DNA of 64,000 nucleotides, from positions 399,055-463,054 of the forward strand of contig CAVWKS010000010.1 in NCBI GenBank assembly GCA_963755635.1, written 5' to 3'. Of the stretch, positions 8,305 through 17,005 are shown piece after piece; the first letter of the stretch is position 1; every line of letters begins with the position of its first letter. This stretch comes from AC-32 sp963755635. Its GTDB lineage: Bacteria > Actinomycetota > Thermoleophilia > Gaiellales > Gaiellaceae. The notes beneath the pieces were generated by a model. That model worked only from the letters and a program-made list of their open reading frames with translations, did no database searches and was not told where the DNA came from. The position numbers and the translations under genes were made by a program.

Positions 8305-9722
8305 TGGCGACGACCGAGACAGAAGTCGTTCAAGGAATTGGCTCCGACTACGAGATCAAGTACGGGTTCCACGTCGCTGAGGACTACTTCTTCAAGTCCG
8401 GGCGCGGTGTTTCGCACGAGCTGATCGACGCCATCTCGTCCCACAAGGACGAGCCCGACTGGATGCGCAAGTTCCGGCACAAGTCGCTCGACTACTTCGT
8501 GGCCCGCCCGCTGCCGACGTGGGGGCCGGATCTGTCGACGATCGACTTCGAGAACATCTTCTATTACATCCGCCCGACCGAGAAGCAGGCCAACTCGTGG
8601 GAGGACCTCCCGGCCGACATCAAGGACACCTGGGACAAGCTCGGCATCCCCGAGGCGGAGAAGAAGTACCTCGCAGGCGTCGGCGCGCAGTACGAGTCCG
8701 AGGTCGTCTACCACAAGCTCCAGGAGGAGCTCGAGAACCAGGGCGTGATCTTCCTCGACATGGACTCGGGGCTGCGCGAGCACGAGGAGCTGGTGAAGGA
8801 GTACTTCGGGACGGTCATCCCGCAGAACGACAACAAGTTCGCCGCGCTCAACTCCGCGGTCTGGTCGGGCGGCTCGTTCATCTACGTCCCGCCGGGCGTG
8901 AAGGTCGAGATGCCGCTCCAGGCCTACTTCCGGATCAACGCCGAGAACATGGGCCAGTTCGAGCGCACGCTGATCATCGTCGACGAGGGCGCCTACGTGC
9001 ACTACGTCGAGGGCTGCACCGCCCCGATCTACTCGACCGACTCGCTCCACTCGGCGGTCGTCGAGATCATCGTCAAGCCGAGCGCGCGCTGCCGCTACAC
9101 GACGATCCAGAACTGGTCGACCAACGTCTACAACCTGGTCACGAAGCGGGCCGTCGCCTACGAGAACGCGACGATGGAGTGGGTCGACGGCAACCTCGGC
9201 TCGAAGATCACCTCCAAGTACCCGAGCATCTGGCTGCTGGGCGAGGGCGCGCACGGCGAGGTGCTCTCGATCGCCTTCGCCGGCAAGGGCCAGCACACGG
9301 ACGCCGGCGGGAAGGCGGTTCACATCGCGCCGAACACGACTTCGGTGATCACCTCGAAGTCGATCTCCAAGAACGGCGGGCGCGCCGGCTACCGCGGCCT
9401 GCTCGAGGTCGCCAAGGGCGCGAAGGGCGCGAAGTCGAAGGTCGTCTGCGACGCGCTGATCCTCGACGAGGACTCGCGCTCCGACACCTACCCGTACATC
9501 AAGATCGACGAGGACGAGGTCGACATCGGTCACGAGGCGACGGTCTCGAAGATCGGCGAAGAGCAGCTCTTCTACCTGATGTCGCGCGGGCTCTCGGAGG
9601 CCGAGGCCTCGGCGATGATCGTCTCCGGCTTCGTCGAGCCGATCACGAAGGAGCTGCCGCTCGAGTACGCGGTCGAGATGAACCGGTTGATCCAGCTCCA
9701 GATGGAGGGCTCCGTCGGGTGA
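8304..9722 (+). CDS. sufB: Fe-S cluster assembly scaffold SufB
   Basis: A 472-residue SufB, the core scaffold subunit that with SufC and SufD builds Fe-S clusters. Typical blocks include GVIFLDMDSGLREHEELVK, KFAALNSAVWSGGSFIYVP, YVHYVEGCTAPIYS (a conserved Cys), FAGKGQHTDAGGKAVH and HEATVSKIGEEQLFYLMSRG. The length is normal for the family. It overlaps sufC upstream and the first VOC gene downstream. Confidence 0.96.
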   Translation: MATTETEVVQGIGSDYEIKYGFHVAEDYFFKSGRGVSHELIDAISSHKDEPDWMRKFRHKSLDYFVARPLPTWGPDLSTIDFENIFYYIRPTEKQANSWEDLPADIKDTWDKLGIPEAEKKYLAGVGAQYESEVVYHKLQEELENQGVIFLDMDSGLREHEELVKEYFGTVIPQNDNKFAALNSAVWSGGSFIYVPPGVKVEMPLQAYFRINAENMGQFERTLIIVDEGAYVHYVEGCTAPIYSTDSLHSAVVEIIVKPSARCRYTTIQNWSTNVYNLVTKRAVAYENATMEWVDGNLGSKITSKYPSIWLLGEGAHGEVLSIAFAGKGQHTDAGGKAVHIAPNTTSVITSKSISKNGGRAGYRGLLEVAKGAKGAKSKVVCDALILDEDSRSDTYPYIKIDEDEVDIGHEATVSKIGEEQLFYLMSRGLSEAEASAMIVSGFVEPITKELPLEYAVEMNRLIQLQMEGSVG

Positions 9723-10087
9723 TCGTCGAGCGGACGGACTTCATCTCCGTCCCGGTGACTGACATGGAGCGGGCGACGCGGTTCTACCGCGACACGCTCG
9801 GGCTCGAGCAGGTCACCGAGCGCGGCTTCCCCGAGTTCCAGCTCGGCGAGAACGTCAGCGTCTACTTGATCGACATGAAGAGCATCGGCTCGTCGTTCAC
9901 CGGGCCGCATACGGCGCACATCGCGCTGCGCGTAGCGGACGTCGAGGAGGCGCGCCGCGAGCTCGAGGAAAAGGGGGTCGAGTTCCACGGCGAGACCCGC
10001 GACTCGAGCGTTTGCCACATGGCGTTCTTCACCGACCCGGACGGGAACGCGCTCATGCTCCACCGCCGGTACGCACCGCAGTCGTGA
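9719..10087 (+). CDS. VOC/glyoxalase-family protein inside the suf operon (first copy)
   Basis: A 122-residue vicinal-oxygen-chelate fold protein with paired beta-alpha-beta units: TDFISVPVTDMERATRFY at the start, HIALRVADVEEARREL in the middle and MAFFTDPDGNALMLHRRY at the end. Such proteins include glyoxalase I, dioxygenases and resistance proteins; a metal-binding His/Glu set is plausible but the substrate is unknown. The GTG start overlaps the sufB stop and the stop overlaps the next VOC gene, so it is embedded in the operon. Confidence 0.8.
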   Translation: MIVERTDFISVPVTDMERATRFYRDTLGLEQVTERGFPEFQLGENVSVYLIDMKSIGSSFTGPHTAHIALRVADVEEARRELEEKGVEFHGETRDSSVCHMAFFTDPDGNALMLHRRYAPQS

Positions 10088-10434
10088 AAGTCGAGACGGT
10101 GGACTTCGTGACCATCCCCACGCGTGACATCGAGCGTGCCGTCGCCTGGTACACCGAGGTCCTGGGCCTCGAGGGCGGCGGGACCGGCGAGGTCGAGGCG
10201 CCAAACGTCACCTTCTCCTTCTGGAGCCCGGAAGCCGACGACGAGGCGTTTCAGCCGAACGTGGCCGGAGTAGCGCTCCGGGTCGCCGACGTGAAAGACG
10301 CCTGCGACGAGCTGGTCGCCGGCGGCGGCGAATTGGTGGGGATCGAGGACACAGGCGTCTGTCACATGGGCTTCTGCAAGGACCCCGACGGCAACACGAT
10401 CATCCTGCACCGGAGGTATGCGCCCCGTGACTAG
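10084..10434 (+). CDS. VOC/glyoxalase-family protein inside the suf operon (second copy)
   Basis: A 116-residue VOC protein, paralogous to the preceding gene: both end in DPDGN, a few hydrophobic residues and LHRRYAP, and both have VCHM before it. It opens with VDFVTIPTRDIERAVAWY. The GTG start overlaps the upstream stop and its last 17 bases overlap the sufD start, so it is co-translated with the Fe-S assembly genes. A role in handling a reactive carbonyl or thiol during cluster assembly is speculation. Confidence 0.8.
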   Translation: MKVETVDFVTIPTRDIERAVAWYTEVLGLEGGGTGEVEAPNVTFSFWSPEADDEAFQPNVAGVALRVADVKDACDELVAGGGELVGIEDTGVCHMGFCKDPDGNTIILHRRYAPRD

Positions 10435-11605
10435 GGCTGAAGCGCTCGAGCGCTACCGCGAGCTGTCGGTGCCTGGCACGACCGAGGAGCACTGGCGCTT
10501 CACCGATCTGCGCGGCTTCGACCCCGAGGCGTTCGGTCAGAACGGGCAAGGAGCAGCGGCCGCGGCCGTTCCGTCGATGCTCGAGCTGGACGTCGCCGCC
10601 GAGGCCGTCGTCACGGAGACCGGGATCGAGATCACGCGTGCGCCGGAAGAGATTCGCTTCGAGCCGCTGCAGGACACGCACGAGCTGCTCGGCTCGCTCG
10701 TCGGCTGGCAGGACGACAAGTTCGCCGCGCACAACGCCGCCGCGTGGCAGCAGGGCCTGCTCGTCCACGTTCCCGGTGGGCTCGAGCTCGAGCGGCCGCT
10801 CTTCGTGCGGGTGACCAACGCGACGGAGCAGGGCGCGCTCTTCTGGCGGCTGCTCGTGATCGCCGGCGAGGGCTCGCGCTTCTCGCTGGTCGAGGAGTAC
10901 GCGTCGGCCTCGCCGGAGCTGCCCGGCTACTTCAACGGCGTCGCCGAGCTCTTCGTCGAGCAGGGCGCGAAGCTGGAGTACGTCTCGCTGCAGAACCTCT
11001 CGCGCGAGACGTGGCACTTCGCCTCGCATCACGCTCGGGTCGGGCGCGACGCCGAGCTCGACTGGGTCAGCGGCGGCTTCGGCTCGAAGAAGGGCAAGGT
11101 GCGGATCCAGAACGACCTCGCCGGCCCGGGGGCGACCTCGCGTGTGACCGGCGCCTACTTCGCGGACGGCCGGCAGCACCTCGACTACGACACCTTCCAG
11201 GAGCACATCGCGCCGAACACCGAGTCGGACTTCGCCTTCAAGGGCGCGCTGCGCGACCATGCGACTGCGGTCTGGCGCGGGATGATCCGCGTCGAGGAAG
11301 GCGCCCAGAAGACGAACGCGTACCAGGAGTGCCGGAACCTGATGCTGTCGCCGACGACGCACGCGGTTCCGATCCCGGGGCTCGAGATCCTCGCGAACGA
11401 CGTCCGTTGCACCCACGGCGCCACGGTCGGCCGCGTCGACCGCGAGCAGCTCTTCTACCTGATGGCCCGTGGCCTGCCGCGCGCCGAGGCCGAGCGCCTG
11501 ATCGTGCGCGGCTTCTTCCAGGACGTGCTCGACCGGATCGAGCTCGAGCCCGTGCGCGAGGCGGTCACGAGCGCGCTCGAAGCGCGCATCCCACAAGCCG
11601 GCTAG
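10418..11605 (+). CDS. sufD: Fe-S cluster assembly protein SufD
   Basis: A 395-residue SufD, paralogue of SufB and third component of the SufBCD complex. Recognisable blocks are an N-terminal EHWRFTDLRGFD, then GAKLEYVSLQNLSRETWH, QHLDYDTFQEHIAPNT, LEILANDVRCTHGATVGRVD and QLFYLMARGLPRAEAERLIVRGF near the C-terminus. The ATG at 10418 overlaps the VOC gene; an in-frame GTG at 10427 is an alternative. Its 3' end overlaps by 41 bases the opposing cytochrome-fusion gene as that gene now reads. Confidence 0.93.
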   Translation: MRPVTRAEALERYRELSVPGTTEEHWRFTDLRGFDPEAFGQNGQGAAAAAVPSMLELDVAAEAVVTETGIEITRAPEEIRFEPLQDTHELLGSLVGWQDDKFAAHNAAAWQQGLLVHVPGGLELERPLFVRVTNATEQGALFWRLLVIAGEGSRFSLVEEYASASPELPGYFNGVAELFVEQGAKLEYVSLQNLSRETWHFASHHARVGRDAELDWVSGGFGSKKGKVRIQNDLAGPGATSRVTGAYFADGRQHLDYDTFQEHIAPNTESDFAFKGALRDHATAVWRGMIRVEEGAQKTNAYQECRNLMLSPTTHAVPIPGLEILANDVRCTHGATVGRVDREQLFYLMARGLPRAEAERLIVRGFFQDVLDRIELEPVREAVTSALEARIPQAG

Positions 11606-12983
11606 ATAACGCGAGGCGCCGAGCAGGCAGCTCCGCAGGTAGCGGCGCCGGGACGAGTGATCGGCAGGCCGCCCGCCGCTCGGCTACGGGGCCGTGAATC
11701 GAGCCGACGATCGTGCCGAGACCCTCGAAGCAGCGAGCCTTGTAGCCGGTCGGCGCGGCGTCGCAGATCGCGACAGACTGCTTGCCACCGGCGTAGTTGT
11801 TCGCGAAGTCCCACGAGGCTCCGTCGAGGCAGTCGCCGAAGTTCCGGCCGGCGCGCCGGCAGAGGCGAACGGTCCGGTCAGCGTGGTAGGTGGTGAAGCC
11901 CGAGGCATCGCGGCCGTACGACTCGAAGCAGGTGGCCACCCAGCCCTTCTCGCTCCGGCGGCACCACGACGCCGTCTTCGACCAGTTGTAGTGGTCGACG
12001 GCGAGGATCCGCGCGGTGACGATCAGGTAGCAGTAGGACTTGTCGATCTCGCTGACGATGTTGCAGGGGTAGATGGGGTTGTTCGCCCTCAGGTACTTCG
12101 AGACGCCCATCGTCGTGTCGAAGTTCTGCATGAAGACACCGCCCGTGCACGAGTCGCCGTTGGTGTAGTCCGGCAGTCTGTGGCAGGTCTTCAGCGACCA
12201 GGGCAGGTCGTCGCCGCTGTAGATCATCAGCCCGTGCCCCAGGCCGTGGAAGCACTGGTAATGGAGGAAGTCGTTTCGGGCCAGGACCGGGTTGCTGCAG
12301 AGCTTCTTCGCCTTGGCCAGGACGGCGGGCCGCGGGAGGCCCGCGAAGGCGAGCTGCATGACGCCGTGGTAGTAGCCCGAGTTGCACGTCATCGCGCCGT
12401 GCGAGAGCGCCACTCCGGCGTCGTTCTTGTAGTACGCCAGGCCGGCGTGGCCGACCCAGTGTGAGATCTGGTGGCAGTCGGCATGGACCCCCGGCATCGA
12501 GCGGTCGTCCGTGGCGAGCTGTGCGAGGGCCGTTTCGGGGCCTGCGTTGTAGGCCAGGTTCCCGAACGCCTGGCGGAAGCAGAACGGCTTGTTGTTCTTC
12601 TCGCAGTCGGCGATCGTCGTCTTGTCGGGCTTGAAGGGCCCGACCTGCCCGGAGCTCTTCGCCGCGTTGAAGACGTAGTCCGCGACCTGGGAGATCTGCG
12701 TGGCGGAGAGTCGCTTCTCGAAAGACGGCATCCCGTTGCCGCCCGCGCGTACCTGGCGGGCGACCGTCGACTCGTCCGGCTTGAGCTCGTCGAGGTTCGG
12801 GCCGACCTGTCCCTTCGCGCCGGCGGCCTCCAGCGTGTGGCAGCCCGCGCAGCCGGCCTTCGTGAAGACCTTCGCGCCGGGCAGGCGCGCGAGAGCGTCG
12901 TTCTTGGGCCGACCGCTGCCGCAACCCGCAGCCAGGACCGCGATTGCGAGGACGGCCCCGGCCGGTGCAAAGCGCAGCTTCAT
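11565..12983 (-). CDS. Cytochrome c fused to Cys-pair repeat domain, copy 1 (frame-shifted 3' end)
   Basis: A 472-residue exported protein. A lipoprotein signal (VLAAGC) is followed by a monohaem c domain (CAGCH, VGPNLDEL, axial Met in GGNGMPSF) and a long domain rich in Cys and His. The latter starts with DCHQISHWVGHAGLAYY and continues as helical repeats with two spaced cysteines per repeat. It is a tandem paralogue of the gene at 13004. Relative to that copy, two single-base insertions near 11650 and 11610 shift the last ~20 codons; undoing both would end the gene at the TAG at 11602. The function of the large domain is not recognised. Confidence 0.75.
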   Translation of the reverse strand: MKLRFAPAGAVLAIAVLAAGCGSGRPKNDALARLPGAKVFTKAGCAGCHTLEAAGAKGQVGPNLDELKPDESTVARQVRAGGNGMPSFEKRLSATQISQVADYVFNAAKSSGQVGPFKPDKTTIADCEKNNKPFCFRQAFGNLAYNAGPETALAQLATDDRSMPGVHADCHQISHWVGHAGLAYYKNDAGVALSHGAMTCNSGYYHGVMQLAFAGLPRPAVLAKAKKLCSNPVLARNDFLHYQCFHGLGHGLMIYSGDDLPWSLKTCHRLPDYTNGDSCTGGVFMQNFDTTMGVSKYLRANNPIYPCNIVSEIDKSYCYLIVTARILAVDHYNWSKTASWCRRSEKGWVATCFESYGRDASGFTTYHADRTVRLCRRAGRNFGDCLDGASWDFANNYAGGKQSVAICDAAPTGYKARCFEGLGTIVGSIHGPVAERRAACRSLVPAPLPAELPARRLALSSRLVGCALRARS

Positions 12984-13003
12984 AGACGCGGGACCCCGCG
13001 GTT

Positions 13004-14395
13004 CTAGAGGACCGCGGCGCCCTTGAGGCAGCTGCGGACGTAGCGCTTCGGCACGATCCCCTTGCACGCTCCGGTGCGGCCCTCGGTGGAGCGGTTCAGG
13101 GCGCCGAGGATCGTCCCGATCCCCTCGTAGCAGCGCGGCTTCCAGGCGGCCGGGCTGGCGGTGCAGATCGAGACGGAGTCCTTGCTGCCCGCGTAGTTGT
13201 TCGCGTAGTCGCGCGACGCTCCGTAGATGCAGCCCGTCGCGTTCTTGCCGGCCTGCCGGCAGATCGCGACCGCCGCCGGGGCGTGATACGCGCTCGAGCC
13301 CGACGCGTCGCGGCCGTATGACTCGAAGCAGGTCTCGACCCAGCCCTTCTCCGCCTTGCGGCACCAAGCCGCGGTCTTCTTCCAGTTGAACCCGTCGAGG
13401 GTGAGGATGCGCGAGGTGACCTGCAGGTAGCAGTAGTACTTGTCCTGCTGGTTGACGATGTTGCACGGGTAGATCGGGTTCTTGGTGCTCAGGTAGCGCG
13501 AGACGCCCATCGTCGTGTCGAGGTTCTGCATGAAGACGCCGCCGGTGCACGAGATGCGGTCGAACTGGTTCTCGAGCTTGTGGCAGGTCTTCAGCGACCA
13601 GGGCAGGTCGTCGCCGCTATAGATCATCAGGCCGTGGCCCAGGCCGTGGACGCACTGGTAGAGCAGGAAGTCGTTCACGTTCAACTCGGGCGCGTTGCAG
13701 AGCCGCTGGGCCTTTGTGACGACCGCGCTCTTCGGGAGGCCCGCGAAGGCGAGCTGCATGACCCCGTGGTAGTAGCCCGAGTTACAGGTCATCGCGCCGT
13801 GGGAGAGCGCGGTGCCCGCATCGTTCTTGTAGTAGGCCAGGCCGGCGTGGCCGACCCAGTGCGTGATCTGGTGGCAGTCGGCGTGAACGCCCGGGATCGA
13901 CTTGTCGTCCTTCGCCAGCAGGGCAAGGGTCTTCTCGGGACCTTCTTTGTACGCCATGTTCCCGAAGGCCTGGCGGAAGCAGAACGGCTTGTTGGTCTTC
14001 TCGCAGTCGGCGATCGTCGTGTTGTCGGGCTTGAACCCGACCACCGCGCCGGAGCTCTTGGCCGCGCTGGAGACGTAGGAGGCGACCTGGTCGATCTGCG
14101 TCCCGGAGAGGCGGCTGCCGAAAGAAGGCATGCCGTTTCCGCCGACGCGCACCTGGTGAGCCACGACCTCCTTATCGGGCTTCAGCTCGTCGAGGTTCGG
14201 GCCGACCTGGCCCTTCGCGTTCGCGGCCTTGAGCGTGTGGCAGCCGACGCAGCCGGCCGTCTTGAAGATGTGCGCGCCGGGCGACTTGGCGAGCTCGGCG
14301 TTCTGCGCGCTGCCGCTGCCGCCGCTGCTGCCGCAGCCCGCGGAGAGCAGCACGATTGCGAGGAGAGCCCCTCCCGATAGAAAGCGCAACTTCAT
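13004..14395 (-). CDS. Cytochrome c fused to Cys-pair repeat domain, copy 2 (intact)
   Basis: A 463-residue intact copy. Cys21 is the lipobox Cys; haem motif CVGCH is at 49-53 with Met89 the likely axial ligand. After residue 130 lie C131/C139, then CHQITHWVGH (Cys174, His175, His179, His183) and TCNSGYYHGV (Cys204, His210), then seven regular Cys pairs: 233/248, 271/283, 311/322, 345/356, 379/389, 411/422 and 444/456, spaced 32-40 residues apart, most followed by a Gly three to four residues after the second Cys. The pattern suggests disulfide-stapled helical hairpins outside the cell. A redox or metal role with the cytochrome is plausible, but no known family was recognised. Confidence 0.8.
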   Translation of the reverse strand: MKLRFLSGGALLAIVLLSAGCGSSGGSGSAQNAELAKSPGAHIFKTAGCVGCHTLKAANAKGQVGPNLDELKPDKEVVAHQVRVGGNGMPSFGSRLSGTQIDQVASYVSSAAKSSGAVVGFKPDNTTIADCEKTNKPFCFRQAFGNMAYKEGPEKTLALLAKDDKSIPGVHADCHQITHWVGHAGLAYYKNDAGTALSHGAMTCNSGYYHGVMQLAFAGLPKSAVVTKAQRLCNAPELNVNDFLLYQCVHGLGHGLMIYSGDDLPWSLKTCHKLENQFDRISCTGGVFMQNLDTTMGVSRYLSTKNPIYPCNIVNQQDKYYCYLQVTSRILTLDGFNWKKTAAWCRKAEKGWVETCFESYGRDASGSSAYHAPAAVAICRQAGKNATGCIYGASRDYANNYAGSKDSVSICTASPAAWKPRCYEGIGTILGALNRSTEGRTGACKGIVPKRYVRSCLKGAAVL

Positions 14396-14411
14396 AGACC
14401 CGGTACACAGA

Positions 14412-14417
14412 TACGAT
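14412..14417 (+). promoter_or_regulatory. Putative -10 box TACGAT, leaderless sufS start
   Basis: TACGAT ends six bases before the sufS ATG in the 28-base gap between divergent genes, giving the second half of the suf cluster its own promoter. Confidence 0.45.
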
Positions 14418-14423
14418 AGCGCC

Positions 14424-15668
14424 ATGGTGACCACAACGCGACCCGCGCTCGAAGCTGAGCGCCTGCGCGCCGATTTTCCGATCTTCGAGCAGAAGATCCA
14501 CGGAAAGCCACTCGCATACCTGGATTCCGCGGTAACAGCGCAAAAGCCGCGCCAGATGCTCGATGCGATGCACACGTTCTACGAGACGTCCTACGCCAAC
14601 GTGCACCGAGGCGTTTACACGCTCTCCGAGCGCGCGACGGCCGAGTTCGAGCGGGCGCGCGGCCTCGTCGCGGCTTTCGTGAACGCGCCGTCGCCGCGCG
14701 AGGTGATCTTCACCCGCCAGGCGACCGAGGCGCTCAACCTCGTCGCCTACTCGTGGGGGCTGAACAACCTCGGCCCGGGCGACCTCGCCGTCGTGACCGA
14801 GCTCGAGCACCACTCGAACTTCGTCCCATGGCAGTACATGGCGAAGCGGACCGGCGCCGGCTTCCGGATGATCCACATCAACGACGACGGCGAGCTCGAT
14901 CTCGGCGATCTCGACGCGATCGCCGGCGAGGGGAAGGTGAAGGTCGTCGCAACGAACCTCGTCTCGAACGCGCTCGGGACGATCAACCCGGTCGAGAAGC
15001 TCACCGAGTGGGCCCACGAGCAGGGCGCGATCATGGTCGTGGACGGGGCGCAGGCCGCGCCGCACCATCCGGTCGACGTCCAGGCGCTCGACTGCGACTT
15101 CTTCGCCTTCTCGGCGCACAAGATGTGCGGCCCGTCCGGCGTCGGGGCGCTCTGGGGCCGGCGCGAGCTGCTCGAGGCGATGGAGCCGTTCAACCTCGGC
15201 GGCCACATGATCAGCAAGGTGCGCTTCGAGGAGACGACCTGGGGCGAGCTGCCGCACAAGTTCGAGGCGGGCACGTCGCCGATCGCGGAGGCCGTGGGCT
15301 TCGGGGCGGCGATCGAGTACCTGAACGAGATCGGGGTCGCGGCGATCGAGCACCACGAGCAGGAGCTCGCGGCGTATGCGCTCGAGCGGCTCGGCGAGGT
15401 CCCCGGGATCAAGCTCTACGGCCCCCCGCCGGAGCGCCGCGCCGGAATCGTCTCGTTCAACCTCGGCGAGATCCATCCGCACGACGTCGCGCAGATCCTC
15501 GACTCCGAGGGCATCGCGATCCGCGCCGGGCACCACTGCTGCCAGCCGCTGATGACGCGCCTCGGGGTGGCGGCGACGAACCGCGCGAGCTTCTACCTCT
15601 ACACGATCCGCGAGGAGATCGACCGCCTCGTCGACGGCCTCTACAAGGTCCAGAAGATCCTGGGATAA
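14424..15668 (+). CDS. sufS: Cysteine desulfurase SufS
   Basis: A 414-residue PLP enzyme that releases sulfur from cysteine for cluster assembly. The PLP lysine lies in FFAFSAHKMCGPSG, the cofactor aspartate in VVDGAQAAPH, and the active-site cysteine in IAIRAGHHCCQPL, as expected for group II SufS. ATG 14424 gives the normal N-terminus (RADFPIFEQ). SufU, the usual sulfur acceptor for this enzyme in Gram-positive bacteria, follows four bases later. Confidence 0.95.
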   Translation: MVTTTRPALEAERLRADFPIFEQKIHGKPLAYLDSAVTAQKPRQMLDAMHTFYETSYANVHRGVYTLSERATAEFERARGLVAAFVNAPSPREVIFTRQATEALNLVAYSWGLNNLGPGDLAVVTELEHHSNFVPWQYMAKRTGAGFRMIHINDDGELDLGDLDAIAGEGKVKVVATNLVSNALGTINPVEKLTEWAHEQGAIMVVDGAQAAPHHPVDVQALDCDFFAFSAHKMCGPSGVGALWGRRELLEAMEPFNLGGHMISKVRFEETTWGELPHKFEAGTSPIAEAVGFGAAIEYLNEIGVAAIEHHEQELAAYALERLGEVPGIKLYGPPPERRAGIVSFNLGEIHPHDVAQILDSEGIAIRAGHHCCQPLMTRLGVAATNRASFYLYTIREEIDRLVDGLYKVQKILG

Positions 15669-15672
15669 GGCC

Positions 15673-16098
15673 GTGGACGATCTCTACAGAGAGGTAATCC
15701 TCGACCACTACAAGAACCCGCGCGGGCACGGGGTGATCGAGGACGCCGACGCGAGCGCGGAAGGGGTGAACCCGCTCTGCGGCGACGAGGTCTCGGTCTA
15801 CGTCCAGTTCGCGGACGACGGCGAGACGATCGACGAGGTCAAGTTCTCCGGCCGCGGCTGCGCGATCAGCCAGGCGTCGACGTCGATGCTGATGGAGATG
15901 GTCAAGGGCAAGACCGCGCAGGAGATCGCCGGGCTGCCGAAGGAAGAGCTGCTCGAGGAGGTCGGCATCCCGCTGACGCCGATCCGGCTCAAGTGCGCAT
16001 TGCTCGGGCTCGGCGTGCTGAAAGTGGCGCTCCATCGCGCGAAGGGAACCCCGCTGCCCGAGGAGTGGGCGGGGCTCGACGAGCTGGAACTGAAGTAG
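15673..16098 (+). CDS. sufU: Fe-S assembly sulfur-transfer protein SufU
   Basis: A 141-residue IscU/SufU-family protein. The zinc/sulfur cysteines appear in NPLCGDE, GRGCAIS and RLKCALLG, with the SufU-type insertion between the second and third. In Gram-positive bacteria SufU accepts persulfide sulfur from SufS, matching its place directly after sufS. It opens LYREVILDHYKNPRG. The GTG start is four bases after sufS, and its stop overlaps the next start (TAGTG). Confidence 0.94.
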   Translation: MDDLYREVILDHYKNPRGHGVIEDADASAEGVNPLCGDEVSVYVQFADDGETIDEVKFSGRGCAISQASTSMLMEMVKGKTAQEIAGLPKEELLEEVGIPLTPIRLKCALLGLGVLKVALHRAKGTPLPEEWAGLDELELK

Positions 16099-16412
16099 TG
16101 CCCTGGATCGAGGTCGCCCCGGTGGAGGACTTGCCGCCGGGATCGGTCAAGCTCGTGCACGCCGGGCAGATCACGGTCGGCGTGTACAACCTCGACGGCG
16201 AGTACTGCGCGATCGAGGACCGCTGCTCCCATGACGACGGGCCGCTCTGTGAGGGCGAGTTCGATGTCGAGGAGGGCTACGCCGTCTGCCCGCGCCACGG
16301 CGCGCACATCGACATTCGGAGCGGGAGGCCGCTGACACTGCCGGCGGTGCTGCCGGTCGAGACATTCCCGACGCGGGTCGAGAACGGCGTGGTCGAGGTA
16401 GACCTCTCCTAG
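16098..16412 (+). CDS. Rieske-type non-haem ferredoxin
   Basis: A 104-residue Rieske [2Fe-2S] protein. Ligand motifs are DRCSHDDGPL (CxH) and VCPRHGAHID (CxxH), with the fold opening at AIEDRCSH. It has no signal peptide or membrane helix, so it is a soluble ferredoxin of the kind often found at the end of actinobacterial suf operons. The GTG start overlaps sufU and its stop overlaps the methyltransferase start. Confidence 0.92.
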   Translation: MPWIEVAPVEDLPPGSVKLVHAGQITVGVYNLDGEYCAIEDRCSHDDGPLCEGEFDVEEGYAVCPRHGAHIDIRSGRPLTLPAVLPVETFPTRVENGVVEVDLS

Positions 16413-17005
16413 TGCTGGACGACCGGGCTCGTGCCGTGCTCGCGCGCCTCGAGGAGGAGGACCGGCGCGAGCGCGAGGAGGGCGTCGCGCGGGAGCTGCG
16501 CGCGCGTCAGGTTGCGCGGACGACCGGCGAGTTCCTGTTCGCGCTCGTCGCGCCGCAGACCGATTGCGAGGTGCTCGAGATCGGTGGCTCGCGCGGCTAC
16601 TCGACGATCTGGCTCGCGGCGGGCGTGCGCCACCTCGGCGGGCGCGTGCTCTCGCTCGAGCACGACCCGGCCAAGGTCGAGGCCTGGCGGGCGAACATCG
16701 CCGAGGCCGGGCTCGAGCAGTGGGCCGAGCTCGTGCCCGGCGACGCGTTCGAGACGCTGCCCGGGATCGACGACGTGTTCGACCTGGTCTTCATCGACGC
16801 CGAGAAGGAGCAGTACGAGCGGCTGTTCGAGCTCGCGCGCGACAAGGTCGAGCCGGGCGGGCTGTTCGTCGCGGACAACGTGCTCTCGCACGCCGACGCA
16901 CTCGCCGCCTACTCGCAGGCGCGCCAGGCCGATCCGACCCTCCAGAGCGTGACCGTCCCGCTCGACCGCGGCCTCGAGCTTTCCGTGGTCCTGTCCGACC
17001 GCTAG
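16412..17005 (+). CDS. O-methyltransferase (class I, SAM-dependent)
   Basis: A 197-residue methyltransferase of the caffeoyl-CoA/catechol O-methyltransferase type. Motif I is EVLEIGGSRGYSTI near residue 52, the acidic strand-2 end is LEHDPAKV, and FDLVFIDAEKEQY is the metal-associated region typical of this family. It is translationally coupled to the Rieske gene (TAGTG) and is the last protein gene of the run. The substrate cannot be inferred. Confidence 0.85.
   Translation: MLDDRARAVLARLEEEDRREREEGVARELRARQVARTTGEFLFALVAPQTDCEVLEIGGSRGYSTIWLAAGVRHLGGRVLSLEHDPAKVEAWRANIAEAGLEQWAELVPGDAFETLPGIDDVFDLVFIDAEKEQYERLFELARDKVEPGGLFVADNVLSHADALAAYSQARQADPTLQSVTVPLDRGLELSVVLSDR

Noticed and set aside
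8274..9533. Long minus-strand frames opposite sufB, SDR, gabT and similar genes
   Set aside because: They are codon-structure shadows of high-GC genes: rich in Arg, Leu, Asp and Val, with no motifs, and opposite well-identified genes.
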